From the NCBI RefSeq assembly GCF_027923545.1, contig NZ_BROH01000015.1, positions 1-64,000 of the forward strand: a stretch of DNA of 64,000 bases, written 5' to 3'. The notes beneath the pieces were generated by a model. The model worked only from the letters and a program-made list of their open reading frames with translations, was not told where the DNA came from and ran no database searches. A program made the position numbers and the translations under genes. The DNA is from Sinisalibacter aestuarii (GTDB lineage: Bacteria > Pseudomonadota > Alphaproteobacteria > Rhodobacterales > Rhodobacteraceae). Position 1 is the stretch's first letter, and each line of letters begins with the position of its first letter. Below are positions 42,480 through 51,157 of the stretch, in pieces.

Positions 42480-43191
42480 CCCCCTGTATCGCGACGATGC
42501 CTATCTGCGTGCCGCCGGCGCGCGCGTGACGGCGCAGACCGAAAGCGGCGGCGTGGTGCTTGACCGGAGCGTTTTCTATCCCACAGGCGGCGGCCAGCCC
42601 GGCGACCGGGGCTGGCTGCGCTGGGAGGGCGGCGAGATGGCAGTGGCCACCTGTGTGAAGGGCGAGGGCGACGACATCGTGCTGGTGCCGCAGGAGGGTA
42701 CTGCGCTGCCGCCCGTGGGCGCCGAGGTGGAACAGCTTATCGACTGGGATATGCGCAGCCGCCACATGCGGATGCATACGGCGCTGCATCTGCTGTCGGT
42801 GGTGCTGCCGTTTCCGGTGACCGGCGGGGCGATCGGCGCCGAGAAGAGCCGGCTCGATTTCGCGATGGAAGACCCGATTGACGACAAGGACGGGGTTGAG
42901 GCAGCGTTGAACGCCCTGATCGCACGCGATCTGGCGGTGACGACCGACTGGATCACCGATGCCGAGCTCGACGCCAATCCGGGGCTGGTGAAGACGATGT
43001 CGGTTCAGCCGCCGCGCGGCGCGGGCCGGGTGCGGCTGGTGCGGATCGGCACCGAGGCGGAGCAGGTCGACCTGCAGCCCTGCGGCGGCACCCATGTGGC
43101 GCGCACCGTCGAGATCGGCCCGGTGCGCATCGGCAAGCTGGAGAAGAAAGGCCGCCTCAACCGCCGCGTCAACATCCACCTCGCGGAATAG
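42472..43191 (+). CDS. AlaX-type alanyl-tRNA editing protein
   Basis: A 239-residue free-standing trans-editing enzyme that deacylates Ser-tRNA-Ala or Gly-tRNA-Ala. It lacks the synthetase core and consists of the AlaRS editing fold: VFYPTGGGQPGDRG, the zinc motifs MRMHTALHLLS and DLQPCGGTHVART, and KGRLNRRVNIHL. The ATG at 42472 overlaps the end of mscS. It duplicates the editing function within AlaS at 19.2 kb. Confidence 0.92.
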   Translation: MTDPLYRDDAYLRAAGARVTAQTESGGVVLDRSVFYPTGGGQPGDRGWLRWEGGEMAVATCVKGEGDDIVLVPQEGTALPPVGAEVEQLIDWDMRSRHMRMHTALHLLSVVLPFPVTGGAIGAEKSRLDFAMEDPIDDKDGVEAALNALIARDLAVTTDWITDAELDANPGLVKTMSVQPPRGAGRVRLVRIGTEAEQVDLQPCGGTHVARTVEIGPVRIGKLEKKGRLNRRVNIHLAE

Positions 43192-43197
43192 GAACGG

Positions 43198-44061
43198 ATG
43201 GCGGCGATGGCGGACGAGACCAAGCCCCCCGAGGACTGGCGCAGCGCCAATCGCGCCACATGGGACGAGCGGGTGGGCCTGCATCTTGCGGCGGAGGCTT
43301 ACGATCTTGCGCCGTTGCGGGCCGGACAGGCGGCGCTGCATCCGATCGAGGAGGCCGAGACCGGCGATGTGGCGGGGCTGAAGATCGCCCATCTGCAATG
43401 CCATTTCGGCCGCGACAGCCTGATCCTCGCCCAGAAGGGGGCCGAGGTGGTGGGGCTGGATTTTTCGCCTGCCGCCATCGCCGCCGCCCGGGCGCTGGCG
43501 GGCGAGCTGGGGCTCGCGGCGCGCGCGCGCTTCGTCGAGGCCGATCTCTATGCCGCGCCAGAGGCCCTGGCGGCGGAGGGGCCGTTCGATATGGTCTTTG
43601 TCACCTGGGGCGCGATCGGCTGGCTGCCGGACCTTGATGGCTGGGCGCGGGTGGTGGCAGCGCTGCTCAGGGAGGGCGGGCGGCTCTACCTCGCTGAAGG
43701 CCACCCTTTCGCGATGGTTTTTGAGACCGACGACCTCGGCGCCGACGAGGCCGGCCGGCCGCGCTGGTACATGCCCTACCTCGATTTCGGCCTGTGGAAA
43801 GACGAGGCCCCGCGCGACTATACCGGCGATTTTCCCGCGCTGAAGGCCGGGCATGAATATTGGTGGGATCACCAGCTCGGCCATATCCTTACCGCGCTTG
43901 CCGGGGCAGGGCTGCGGCTCGACTGGCTGCATGAGCACGACGCGGTGCCCTGGCCGATGTTTTCGGTGCTGGAGCCGGCGCCCGGCGGCATGTTCCGCTG
44001 GCCGGGCAAGCGCTGGCTGCCACTGTCATTTTCGCTTTTTGCAACGAAAATGGCCCGTTGA
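43198..44061 (+). CDS. Class I SAM-dependent methyltransferase
   Basis: A 287-residue methyltransferase. KIAHLQCHFGRDSLILAQKGAEVVGLDFS is motif I and post-I, VEADLYAAPEALA motif II, and FDMVFVTWGAIGWLPDLDGWARVVAALL motif IV. The DWRSANRATWDERVGLHL opening is common to a proteobacterial small-molecule methyltransferase family. The substrate is unknown. It follows alaX by 6 bases, so mscS-alaX-methyltransferase form one operon. Confidence 0.87.
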   Translation: MAAMADETKPPEDWRSANRATWDERVGLHLAAEAYDLAPLRAGQAALHPIEEAETGDVAGLKIAHLQCHFGRDSLILAQKGAEVVGLDFSPAAIAAARALAGELGLAARARFVEADLYAAPEALAAEGPFDMVFVTWGAIGWLPDLDGWARVVAALLREGGRLYLAEGHPFAMVFETDDLGADEAGRPRWYMPYLDFGLWKDEAPRDYTGDFPALKAGHEYWWDHQLGHILTALAGAGLRLDWLHEHDAVPWPMFSVLEPAPGGMFRWPGKRWLPLSFSLFATKMAR

Positions 44062-44199
44062 GCAATCTGGCGGTAAAAGTTTGGCCCTGACCGGTTGCAT
44101 GGAGTAAGCTGGATTTATGTAAGGCCGACCGGGCCGTGCCTTTCCGGGCGCAGCCATTGAGAAGAGGGTCCGGTTGCTGAAATTCTGGGGGATAGTTCT

Positions 44200-44787
44200 A
44201 TGAAGACATTATGGGTTCTTGCCGTTCTGGCCATTGTGATGGGCGCGCCCGCGGTTGCGCAGGATACAGGTGGGATGACGGCGGCGCCGGTTCAGCCGGC
44301 CGACTCGACGGCGGCGCCGGTGGCGGAAGATCCGGCTGTCGAGCTGACATTCTGGGATTCGATCAAGGACAGCGACAACCCCGACCTCTTCCTCGCCTAT
44401 ATGCAGCGCTATCCCAATGGGGCCTTCCGGGTGATCGCCGAAGCGCGGCTGAAAGAGATCTACAGCGGCGGCAACGACATGGCCGAGGATGACGGCGACG
44501 CCGATACCGAAGAGGCCGCGCCGACGACGCAGATCATCACCGTCCAGCCCGCGCCGACGCAAACCGCGCCTGGCGTCAGCCGGCGCGACATTGCGGCGGG
44601 CATTCAGCGCCAGCTGAGCCGGCTTGGCTGCTACCGCGGTGCCGTCGACGGAATCTGGGGACCGCAATCGCGCGCCGCCGCCCGGCGCTTCAACCGCAAT
44701 TACGGGGCCACGAATATCGCGGTGAACAGCCCGAACCTGAATGCGCTGCGCAAGTTGCGCGGGATCAATCGCCGGGTCTGCTTCTAA
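44200..44787 (+). CDS. Secreted peptidoglycan-binding-like protein
   Basis: A 195-residue exported protein. Residues 1-21 are a signal peptide ending AVAQD. A short module (LTFWDSIKDSDNPDLFLAYMQRYPNGAFRVIAEARLKEI, residues 49-87) resembles the SEL1/TPR-like repeat seen next to caspase-like and peptidoglycan-binding domains. After an acidic, Thr/Pro linker, residues 128-165 (QRQLSRLGCYRGAVDGIWGPQSRAAARRF) match the peptidoglycan-binding domain PG_binding_1. Two Cys residues may form a disulfide. It has its own upstream region and terminator. Confidence 0.8.
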   Translation: MKTLWVLAVLAIVMGAPAVAQDTGGMTAAPVQPADSTAAPVAEDPAVELTFWDSIKDSDNPDLFLAYMQRYPNGAFRVIAEARLKEIYSGGNDMAEDDGDADTEEAAPTTQIITVQPAPTQTAPGVSRRDIAAGIQRQLSRLGCYRGAVDGIWGPQSRAAARRFNRNYGATNIAVNSPNLNALRKLRGINRRVCF

Positions 44788-44794
44788 ACGCCTG

Positions 44795-44820
44795 GAGGGG
44801 CGGTCGATTTTCCGCCCCTC
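44795..44820 (+). terminator. Hairpin after the peptidoglycan-binding-like gene
   Basis: GAGGGGCGG (44795-44803), an 8-base loop and CCGCCCCTC (44812-44820) form a perfect 9-bp stem. The following pyrimidine stretch (TCCCTCTT) is only moderately T-rich. Confidence 0.65.
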
Positions 44821-44864
44821 TCCCTCTTGCCACCCGACTGGTTCAGAGGATAGATAGCCCGCAC

Positions 44865-44954
44865 GGAGAGGTGGCCGAGTGGTCGAAGGCGCACGCCTGG
44901 AACGCGTGTAGGCGGGAAACCGTCTCCAGGGTTCGAATCCCTGTCTCTCCGCCA
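44865..44954 (+). tRNA. tRNA-Ser (anticodon GGA)
   Basis: A 90-base class II tRNA with acceptor stem GGAGAGG/TCTCTCC, anticodon arm CACGCCT-GGA-ACGCGTG, a long variable arm (TAGGCGGGAAACCGTCT), T-arm CAGGGTTCGAATCCCTG and an encoded GCCA end. It reads UCC and UCU. Everything to its right up to about 56 kb is accessory, so the core/accessory boundary lies at or just after its 3' end. Confidence 0.97.
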
Positions 44955-45121
44955 CCGACATAAGTTATTGATATTGAATGAAAAAACACCGGTAATTCGG
45001 TCGTTTTTTCCGTAAGTTATGCCTGCATGACCTATCCAGAGACTCGCTTGTGAGACCGTTTTTCCGGCACCGCCGCGATGGGTCTCTGACGGGCGCATCT
45101 GCGGGTTCGGTTTTGACCCAA

Positions 45122-45251
45122 AATTCCCTGCCAGCAGGGAATTTGCAGGGAATTTGTTCGGATTTCGCCTGATTTCGGCGCCATGCGGTGGACTAACCTG
45201 TTTGGTATCAGTGGCTTAGAGGGAAATTCCCTGGGCGGATAAACAGGGAAT
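45122..45251. repeat. Cluster of CAGGGAAT/ATTCCCTG motifs
   Basis: AATTCCCTG occurs at 45122-45130 and 45225-45233, CAGGGAATT at 45135-45143 and 45146-45154, and CAGGGAAT at 45244-45251. That is five copies in both orientations within 130 bases, in a 380-base stretch between tRNA-Ser and the recombinase pseudogene that I otherwise find gene-free. They could be recombinase or regulator binding sites. Confidence 0.7.
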
Positions 45252-45332
45252 ACGCACGGAATTCTCACATCGGTCACTGAGATCATTGCGTCCCCTGGGA
45301 GTCCAACGCAAATCCAGTGCCGGAACGGGCTC

Positions 45333-46981
45333 TCAGATCCCGTACATCCTCTCCTGTTCTCGCCAATCTAGCGGGACCGGTTGTCGCAAGATCTGACGCA
45401 GTGTCAGTTCTGGAGAGAATGTTCCGTTTACGATCGCCAGCTGAAGTTTTGGGGAGAGGAAGGCGAGGGGCGTGCGGGTCCGGATGAATGCGTCGTGGTG
45501 GCCGGCCTTGCGAGCAATCTCGATGAGCGGGGTTCCATCCTGCAGTGCTGAGGCCCACCGATGTGCATCGGCAAGCGTACGGCGCAGCACGGGGTCGGGA
45601 TTGGGTGCCGTTGTGCCGAGCGCCAGTTTTGCCTCGACGCCGCGGCGGCGGAGGTGAACCGGTGCCGACAGATCGAGGAGATCGGGCGAAAGTTCACTGG
45701 CCGGAAAATGGAGCGCGTCGGACAGCACGGCGGGATCGAGAGTTAACACGATCTCCCTTGGTGCGATGGTGCCCCCGACAAGGAGGCTGCGCAGCAGATC
45801 GGGGTCGCGTGCGCGGAGCGCCCGTACGAGATCTCGCGCTGCGGTGAGGAGGGCAGGATCTGCGCGGAGATCTGGCTTGGCCTGCAGCCGATGGTTGGTT
45901 GTCGCCTGTAAGATGTGATCGGCAACGGCATTGGCGACCAGCGTGTCGAGCTTTCGGCCGGGCAGGCGCCATCCGGTGGAATCCGGCCCTCCAGAGATCA
46001 GTCGGTTCGAGACGAAATAGGGATGGCGCTTGCCGGCCTTGAGGCTGTGGGTCGGCGTCAGCCGGTCTCGTCGCGGAGCTTCCCGGTGAGCGTCGCTGTC
46101 TCCGCATCGGTCCTGCGGCCGCGTTTGCGCCGTGATGCCGCCTTCAGCTTCACCTGTACGTTTTCCCAGAGTGCTTCATCGACGATCGCCGGGTGACGCC
46201 CAGGCCAGACCCGGTCTTTGTGGCGGATCTGGCCACGGTAGACCGGGTTTGTGAGGATCTTGTGTATCTGCCCGGCTGAGAGATGTCCGCCGCCCTGTTC
46301 CCGGCCGGACTGAAACCGGTGCAGCTTCGAGCGCAGGTCGGCGTCGGCCGCGGCCCGTTCGACGTCCGTGATCTTGCCGTGCTGGTCGTACAAGGTGAAA
46401 AGGGTGCGAACTGTTTCGGCCTCGCGCGCATTGACCACGAGTTCGCGAACCAGGGGATCGGGATGTGGATCGTAGCCCAGGGGCGGCAGGCCGCCCATCC
46501 ACATTCCCAGCTTTTTCGAGGCGGCGATCTTGTCGCGGATCCGTTCGGCTGTGACCTCGCGCTCGAACTGGGCGAAAGAGGGAAGCACGTTGAGGGTGAG
46601 ACGCCCCATCGAGGACGCGGTATTGAAGGCCTGGGTGACGGAGACGAAGGAGCAGCCGGCGGCGTCGAACCGCTCGACGAGCTTCGCGAAATCGGTCAGC
46701 GACCGGGTGAGGCGGTCGATCTTGTAGACCACGACCATGCCAATGCGGCGGGCATCGATCTCGGGAAGGAGCCGGGTGAGCGCAGGGCGGTCGAGCGTGC
46801 CGCCCGAGACGCCGCCATCGTCGAAGCGGTCGCGCGCAAGGATCCAGCCCTCGTGTTTCTGGCTGGCGACGTAGGCCGCGCGGGCCTCGTGTTGGGCGTC
46901 GAGCGAGTTGAAGCTCTGGTCCAGCCCGTCCTCAGAGGATTTGCGGGTATAGATCGCGCAGCGGATCTTCGGGGCCGACAT
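45333..46981 (-). pseudogene. Large serine recombinase, frameshifted
   Basis: The gene encodes a serine site-specific recombinase. The catalytic domain starts MSAPKIRCAIYTRKSSEDGLDQS, with the nucleophile Ser in TRKSS and the Arg set in YKIDRLTRSLTDF. A Recombinase domain (LPPLGYDPHPDPLV, GGGHLSAGQIHKILTNPVYRG) follows. Translation stops at LRDETG near 46058, but a second frame continues immediately with LTPTHSLKAGKRHPYFVS down to WREQERMYGI at 45333. The family normally reads DETGDRLTP here, so 7 bases seem lost between two GGC repeats. With 7 bases restored the gene would be 551 codons. It overlaps the DUF2924 stop by one base. Confidence 0.85.
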
Positions 46982-47385
46982 CAGCCTGTCGCCTTCAGGC
47001 CGAAGAAGCGCGGCCCCGACCAATGTGCGCCAGTGATTGCCCGGGCGACGGCTGAGAGCGAGGGGTAGGTTTCCTTGTCCCAGAGATAGCCGGTCTCCGT
47101 TACCTCGACCACGTGGGTCACCCCGTTCCATTCCCGGAGCAGTCGCCCACCAGTATTGAGGATTGGTGACGATGGCCCTCCAACGCTACCCGCCCGCCGT
47201 TCCAGGTCCGCGACAAACCCTTTGGGCAGTGCGCCATAGCGGCGGGCATGAACTTCGAAAGCGAGGAACCGGCGTAGGAAGGCCTGGCTCAGGCTCTTCG
47301 GTACCGGGGTCTTGAAGATATGGTCCCAGGCGGCGATGAGCGCCGCCCGGTCCATTGTCTCGATTTGATCGACGGAGAGCTTCAT
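46981..47385 (-). CDS. DUF2924-family protein
   Basis: A 134-residue protein matching DUF2924: AAWDHIFKTPVPKSLSQAFLRRFLAFEVHARRYG, GGRLLREWNGVTHVVEVTETGYLW and YPSLSAVARAITGAHWSGPRFFGL. The last block resembles the mobile-element domain that recurs beside serine recombinases. It lies between the DUF3489 gene and the recombinase with ATGA-type overlaps on both sides, forming a tight three-gene cassette. The role is unknown; an accessory DNA-binding function for recombination is plausible. Confidence 0.87.
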   Translation of the reverse strand: MKLSVDQIETMDRAALIAAWDHIFKTPVPKSLSQAFLRRFLAFEVHARRYGALPKGFVADLERRAGSVGGPSSPILNTGGRLLREWNGVTHVVEVTETGYLWDKETYPSLSAVARAITGAHWSGPRFFGLKATG

Positions 47386-47624
47386 GCGACCTCCGGTGTC
47401 GCAGTGATCCGGTAGATGGCTGTGCCGCCGTCCTTTTTGGGGGGCAGGCGGTCGATGGTATAGCCGGCCTTGCGCAAGGTGCTGAGGGCGGCCCTGACAG
47501 AATGCGGCTGCCAGCCGGTGGCGTCCTGCAGAGCGGTGAGATCTGTGCCGGATTTGCGCTCAAGCAGCCTAAGTACAAGAGCGGATTTGGTCTCTCGGCG
47601 CTGGGTTTTGGTCGTCTTGGTCAT
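47382..47624 (-). CDS. DUF3489-family protein
   Basis: An 80-residue protein starting MTKTTKTQRRETKSALVL. LLERKSGTDLTALQDATGWQPHSVRAALSTLRKAGYTI has the winged-helix look of DUF3489. ATG 47624 follows GAGGAGAAC. It opens the recombinase cassette. TTGACA on the minus strand at 47780-47785 may be the -35 of its promoter. Confidence 0.85.
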   Translation of the reverse strand: MTKTTKTQRRETKSALVLRLLERKSGTDLTALQDATGWQPHSVRAALSTLRKAGYTIDRLPPKKDGGTAIYRITATPEVA

Positions 47625-47863
47625 GATGTTCTCCTCGGGTTCACGGGCCGTTGGGATTGCCTGGCCCTCACCGAGGCGCGCCCGGGCTCTGAACCGGGCG
47701 TGGGACCAATGACGCTCTCTTTGGCGACGAAGTCCAGTCCGTTTTTCGGTTTCAGAAATCCATGCCCCCAAAGGTCGTTTGTCAACTTTACTATTTTTAA
47801 TCAATGCCTTGACTGATTTTGATCTTGCGTCCCCGTGCTGGATGCGCCATGATTATCTTGCCC

Positions 47864-47897
47864 GTATCGGAAAGCTCAGTAGAACGCTTTCCGATAC
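47864..47897. promoter_or_regulatory. 12-bp perfect inverted repeat between divergent island operons
   Basis: GTATCGGAAAGC (47864-47875) and GCTTTCCGATAC (47886-47897) are perfect inverted arms with a 10-base loop. They sit in the 375-base gene-free divergent region (47625-47999) between the recombinase cassette and the methyltransferase module. It could be an operator or an RNA hairpin in the leader of the rightward operon. Confidence 0.7.
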
Positions 47898-47999
47898 CAC
47901 CGACGGGTATCAGCTCAAACCGCGGTGGTGGTTCGACGTCCTTTTTGTTTGCGTCGAATCCCTTGGAGACCCCGCTTCTTGGAAAAGAAGGGAGTCCTC

Positions 48000-49402
48000 A
48001 TGGGCGAAGATCTATCTCAACAAACTCCAACTAACCTGCATGCCGGCAAGAACGACTTATTCCGGGAAGTCACTTCCGTCTGGCTGCTGGTCAATCTGAT
48101 CGACCAGGCGCCGCGCCGGGTTCGGAGGGTTCTGGAGCGCCAGACCGAAGCCGTGATGCGGTCGATCAAGCGCTTCGGTTTCCGGATTCCGCTCCTTGTG
48201 CGCAACAAGCCAGGGAGCGAGCGTTACGAGGTGGTCGATGGTCATACCCGGCTCGCGGCCGCCCTGCGTCTGGGCGCGGAGAAACTGCCCTGCATCCTGG
48301 TCGACGACCTTCCCGATGTCGAAATCCGCCGTCTGGTCCTATCGCTCAACAAGCTGCAGGAAACCGGCGAATGGGACCCCGATGTCCTGCGCCTGGAGAT
48401 CAACGAGATCATAGAAATCGACGGAGACTACGAAATTCCTGGTTTCGAGATTCCGGAAATTGACCTTCTTCTGCAGGACCCATCGGTCGATGGTTCGGAC
48501 CCTGATCCGCTAGATGATCTCGCTGGTTTGACTTTTGACAGTGCCGATCCGGTGACGAATTTCGGAGATGTCTGGGTTGGTGGCGGCCACACAATCGCAT
48601 GTGGGCGAGCGCAGGACGTGTCGGGCATCGCTATTGCGGCCTCGATGGGGCCCCCGGCGATGGTAATCACTGACCCGCCCTTCAATCTCCGGGTGAATGG
48701 TCACGTCAGCACGATTCCGGGGCGCCACGGGGAATTCGCGGAAGCCTCGGGCGAGATGCAGCCTGAGGAATTCACCGAATTCCTGGTGAAGAGCCTAGGC
48801 GCCATGATCGCGATGCTTCAACCAGGTGGCATAGCATTTGTCTTTATGGACGGCGGTACCAGCGGGAGCTCATTTCGGCCCTTCGCCAGCTGGATGTGGA
48901 ATTGATCAACTTGGCGGTCTGGGTCAAACCAGCAGCAGGGATGGGAAGCTTCTACCGGTCACGCCATGAGCTCGTCTTCGTTGTCCGCAAACCCGGAGCG
49001 CCCCACCGCAATAACGTTCAGCTCGGCAAATATGGTCGTAATCGCTCCAACGTCTGGGAATATGGCGGTGCGACGAGCGGCAACACCGACGAGGATGATT
49101 TCTCGGTACATCCGACCGTCAAGCCGGTCGCGATGATCCGCGATGTCTCGGCGCCAGGCGACCTCGTCATCGACTGTTTCCTGGGTTCCGGCAGTACGTT
49201 GATCGCCGCTGAAACGTCACACCGGCGTTGCGTCGGCGTAGAAGTCGAGCCTGTCTATGTCGATCTGGCGCTTCGGCGCTGGATGGCGCTGACGGGAAAT
49301 AATGTCCGTCTCGCCACAACCGGCGAGACATTTGAGCAAGTCGCGGAACGGCGGTCCGTCAAGCTCTTGCCAGCGCCCGCCGAGGAGGGGACCGATGTCT
49401 GA
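48000..49402 (+). pseudogene. ParB-domain DNA (adenine) methyltransferase, frameshifted
   Basis: The product would combine a ParB/Srx-like domain (about residues 20-130: RSIKRFGFRIPLLVRN, YEVVDGHTRLAAALRLG) with an N6-adenine methyltransferase. The catalytic motif is TDPPFNLRVNGHVS, and the SAM-binding region comes later (DCFLGSGSTLIAAETSHRRCVGVEVEP), the order of beta-class enzymes. At 48851/48852 one base is missing: FVFMD runs into a wrong frame, while inserting a T gives MDWRYQRELI and joins exactly to INLAVWVKPAAGMGSFYRSRHE. With the base restored it would have 468 codons. It overlaps the next gene by 8 bases. It is either inactive or a sequencing error. Confidence 0.85.
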
Positions 49403-49808
49403 TGATTTCGAAGTGGGCTACGGGCGCCCGCCCAAACATGGGCAGTTCAGGAAAGGGCGCTCGGGAAACCCAGCGGGCCGCCGGGCCGAACAGGAGCGCT
49501 TCGCATCGGTGTTGCGTGAGGAACGGGCCAACGAAATCGTCATGAAGATCGGCGACAAGAAGATCAAGGCGTCGGTCATGCGCGGGCTGACGAAGCTGAT
49601 GATCAATATGGCACTTTCTGGCGACAAGAAGGCACTTTCCGAGCTCATGCGGCAGATCAACCGATATTTTCCAGAACCACCGGCACATGAGGACGCGTCA
49701 CTGCCTCCCACGGACGACGATCTGAGGATCCTGGAAAGCTACGTCCGGCGGCGCCTTGCGCAGGACCAGCGTGGCGAAGGGGAGGCGGACGATGACCAGC
49801 AATTCTGA
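49395..49808 (+). CDS. DUF5681-domain protein
   Basis: A 137-residue protein starting MSDDFEVGYGRPPKHGQFRKGRSGNPAGR; the G-x2-P-x2-HGQF-x-KGRSGNP-x-GR opening is the DUF5681 signature. The rest is helical and charged, including an EIVMKIGDKKIKASVMRGLTKLMIN segment. Such genes commonly sit between a methyltransferase and a terminase in alphaproteobacterial phage-like elements, so a small-terminase-like DNA-binding role is an inference. It overlaps both neighbours. Confidence 0.82.
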   Translation: MSDDFEVGYGRPPKHGQFRKGRSGNPAGRRAEQERFASVLREERANEIVMKIGDKKIKASVMRGLTKLMINMALSGDKKALSELMRQINRYFPEPPAHEDASLPPTDDDLRILESYVRRRLAQDQRGEGEADDDQQF

Positions 49809-50784
49809 CCTCAGTGCGGTCCTACGGCAGGATTTCAGGGCCTTTGTCGAAAAGGTCTTTGCGACCTTAAATCCGGGCCAGAAGTACGTGGACAGCTGGC
49901 ACATCGGTGCGATCATCTGGCTTCTGCTGAGCGTGGAAAACCGCGAGACACGCAGGGCCATGATCCATGTTCCACCTCGGATGTTGAAATCGATCATAGT
50001 GTCAATTGCGTGGCCAGCATTCCTGCTCGGCCACAATCCCTCGTTGCAGGTCTTTGTCGTCTCCCACAGTCTCGACCTGGCCCAGGAACATCACGCTGCT
50101 TTCAGAAAGATCATCGAGTCGGACTGGTACAAGGATGCCTTCCCAACAATGTCCCCGACAGCTGACAAGGACACTACGCTGATGCTCAGGACGAGCCGCG
50201 GTGGGTTCCGAAAGGCGCTTTCCGTAGAGAGCAAGATCACGGGGCAGGGCGCAGATATCATAATCCTGGACGATCCTCTCGATGCTTCGGACGCACTGAA
50301 CGAGGCGGCCTGCGCAAAGCTCAATCACTGGATCGACACGGTCCTCATGCCGAGGTTCAACAATGCTGCCGACGGGATCATGGTCCTTGTAATGCAACGG
50401 CTTGCCGTGAACGATCCCGCAGCGCACCTTAAGCGGCAGGGAAAGTGGACGGTACTGTCACTGCCGGCATGTGCAGAGACCGACATGAATGTTTCGGTTG
50501 GCCCTGACGATGTCAAACTGTATGCGAAAGGAACGTTGCTCAACGCGGTTTGTACTCTGGCAAAGAAAGGCATCGTGCTTCTCTCGCGCTACCTGCCGGG
50601 GCTCTCCGCATTCAAGCAAGGGCTCCTGGACTTCGCGAGCGGTGGTTATGTGAATCAGGTTGACGTTCCTGTTTCTCCCGAATTTTTTGCCAAAAGACAC
50701 GGGTCCTGGCAGGCCCTCGGCAGAGAACCCCCTGTCAAAAGACCTGTCAAAAGAACGGCGAGAAAAGGATATGCGGCCTCGTGA
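49792..50784 (+). CDS. Phage terminase large subunit-like protein, internally shortened
   Basis: A 330-residue protein. LNPGQKYVDSWHIGAIIWLLL, MIHVPPRMLKSIIVSIAWPAFLLG (Walker-A-like) and GQGADIIILDDPLDASDALNE (Walker B) match terminase ATPase domains of short phage-like elements. After WTVLSLPACAETDMNVSV the usual remainder of the ATPase and the nuclease domain is missing. A terminase-like tail reappears as AFKQGLLDFASGGYVNQVD, where relatives have a DDQVD motif. I infer an internal deletion of about 150-200 residues that kept the frame. It is probably non-functional for packaging. Confidence 0.75.
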   Translation: MTSNSDLSAVLRQDFRAFVEKVFATLNPGQKYVDSWHIGAIIWLLLSVENRETRRAMIHVPPRMLKSIIVSIAWPAFLLGHNPSLQVFVVSHSLDLAQEHHAAFRKIIESDWYKDAFPTMSPTADKDTTLMLRTSRGGFRKALSVESKITGQGADIIILDDPLDASDALNEAACAKLNHWIDTVLMPRFNNAADGIMVLVMQRLAVNDPAAHLKRQGKWTVLSLPACAETDMNVSVGPDDVKLYAKGTLLNAVCTLAKKGIVLLSRYLPGLSAFKQGLLDFASGGYVNQVDVPVSPEFFAKRHGSWQALGREPPVKRPVKRTARKGYAAS

Positions 50785-51157
50785 CGAATACAGAAGATAG
50801 CGTTGGATTCTGGTCGGGACCGGAGAAATCGTGCGAGAACAGTCTTTTCTCTGATATAACGAGCTTGGAAGGCTGAGGTCTTACCACTACACAACGCCCG
50901 CGCCGGAGATCATTGCCTATTTCATTGCGGTTTTTGCGTCAAGGTGCCTGTACGGGCGCGATGGCCTAAGACCCGCTGACGGACTGTTCCGGCCATTGCG
51001 GGCGCAGCCTAACGCTGCGATGAAGCTGATTCAAATCAGGCATCCATCGGCTGGGCCGCTGTGAAGCCCTTCGCTGGATCAGCGTCGGGTCATCCCTTAG
51101 ATCTATCTCCGGACCGCTTGTCTGGTCTCTCCCTCAACGGATCGGAAGGAACACACC
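50785..51157. other. Gene-free junction region
   Basis: Between the terminase-like gene and the reductase fragment I see no coding potential. It contains the truncated tRNA-Gly at 50862-50901 and, from about 51110, an apparently native leader with GGAAGGAA before the reductase start. The element's right end probably lies here. Confidence 0.6.
50862..50901 (-). pseudogene. 5' half of a tRNA-Gly (anticodon TCC)
   Basis: On the minus strand the sequence opens GCGGGCGTTGTGTAGTGG and runs through the D-arm into the anticodon arm CTCAGCC-TTCC-AAGCT, then stops matching a tRNA. This closely follows the known bacterial tRNA-Gly(UCC) up to the 3' side of the anticodon stem. No T-arm or acceptor 3' strand follows at 50830-50861. 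The gene has therefore lost its 3' half exactly at the anticodon arm, a classic integrase crossover region. Confidence 0.8.

Noticed and set aside
45032-45286. Minus-strand open frame of 84 codons right of tRNA-Ser
   Set aside because: Its sequence mostly reflects the repeated CAGGGAAT motifs. It has no ribosome-binding site or recognisable domain.
44865-50901. tRNA-Ser as the attachment site of the recombinase element
   Set aside because: The tRNA is intact, no 3'-end duplicate was found to the right, and large serine recombinases seldom target tRNA genes. It is only a boundary marker.
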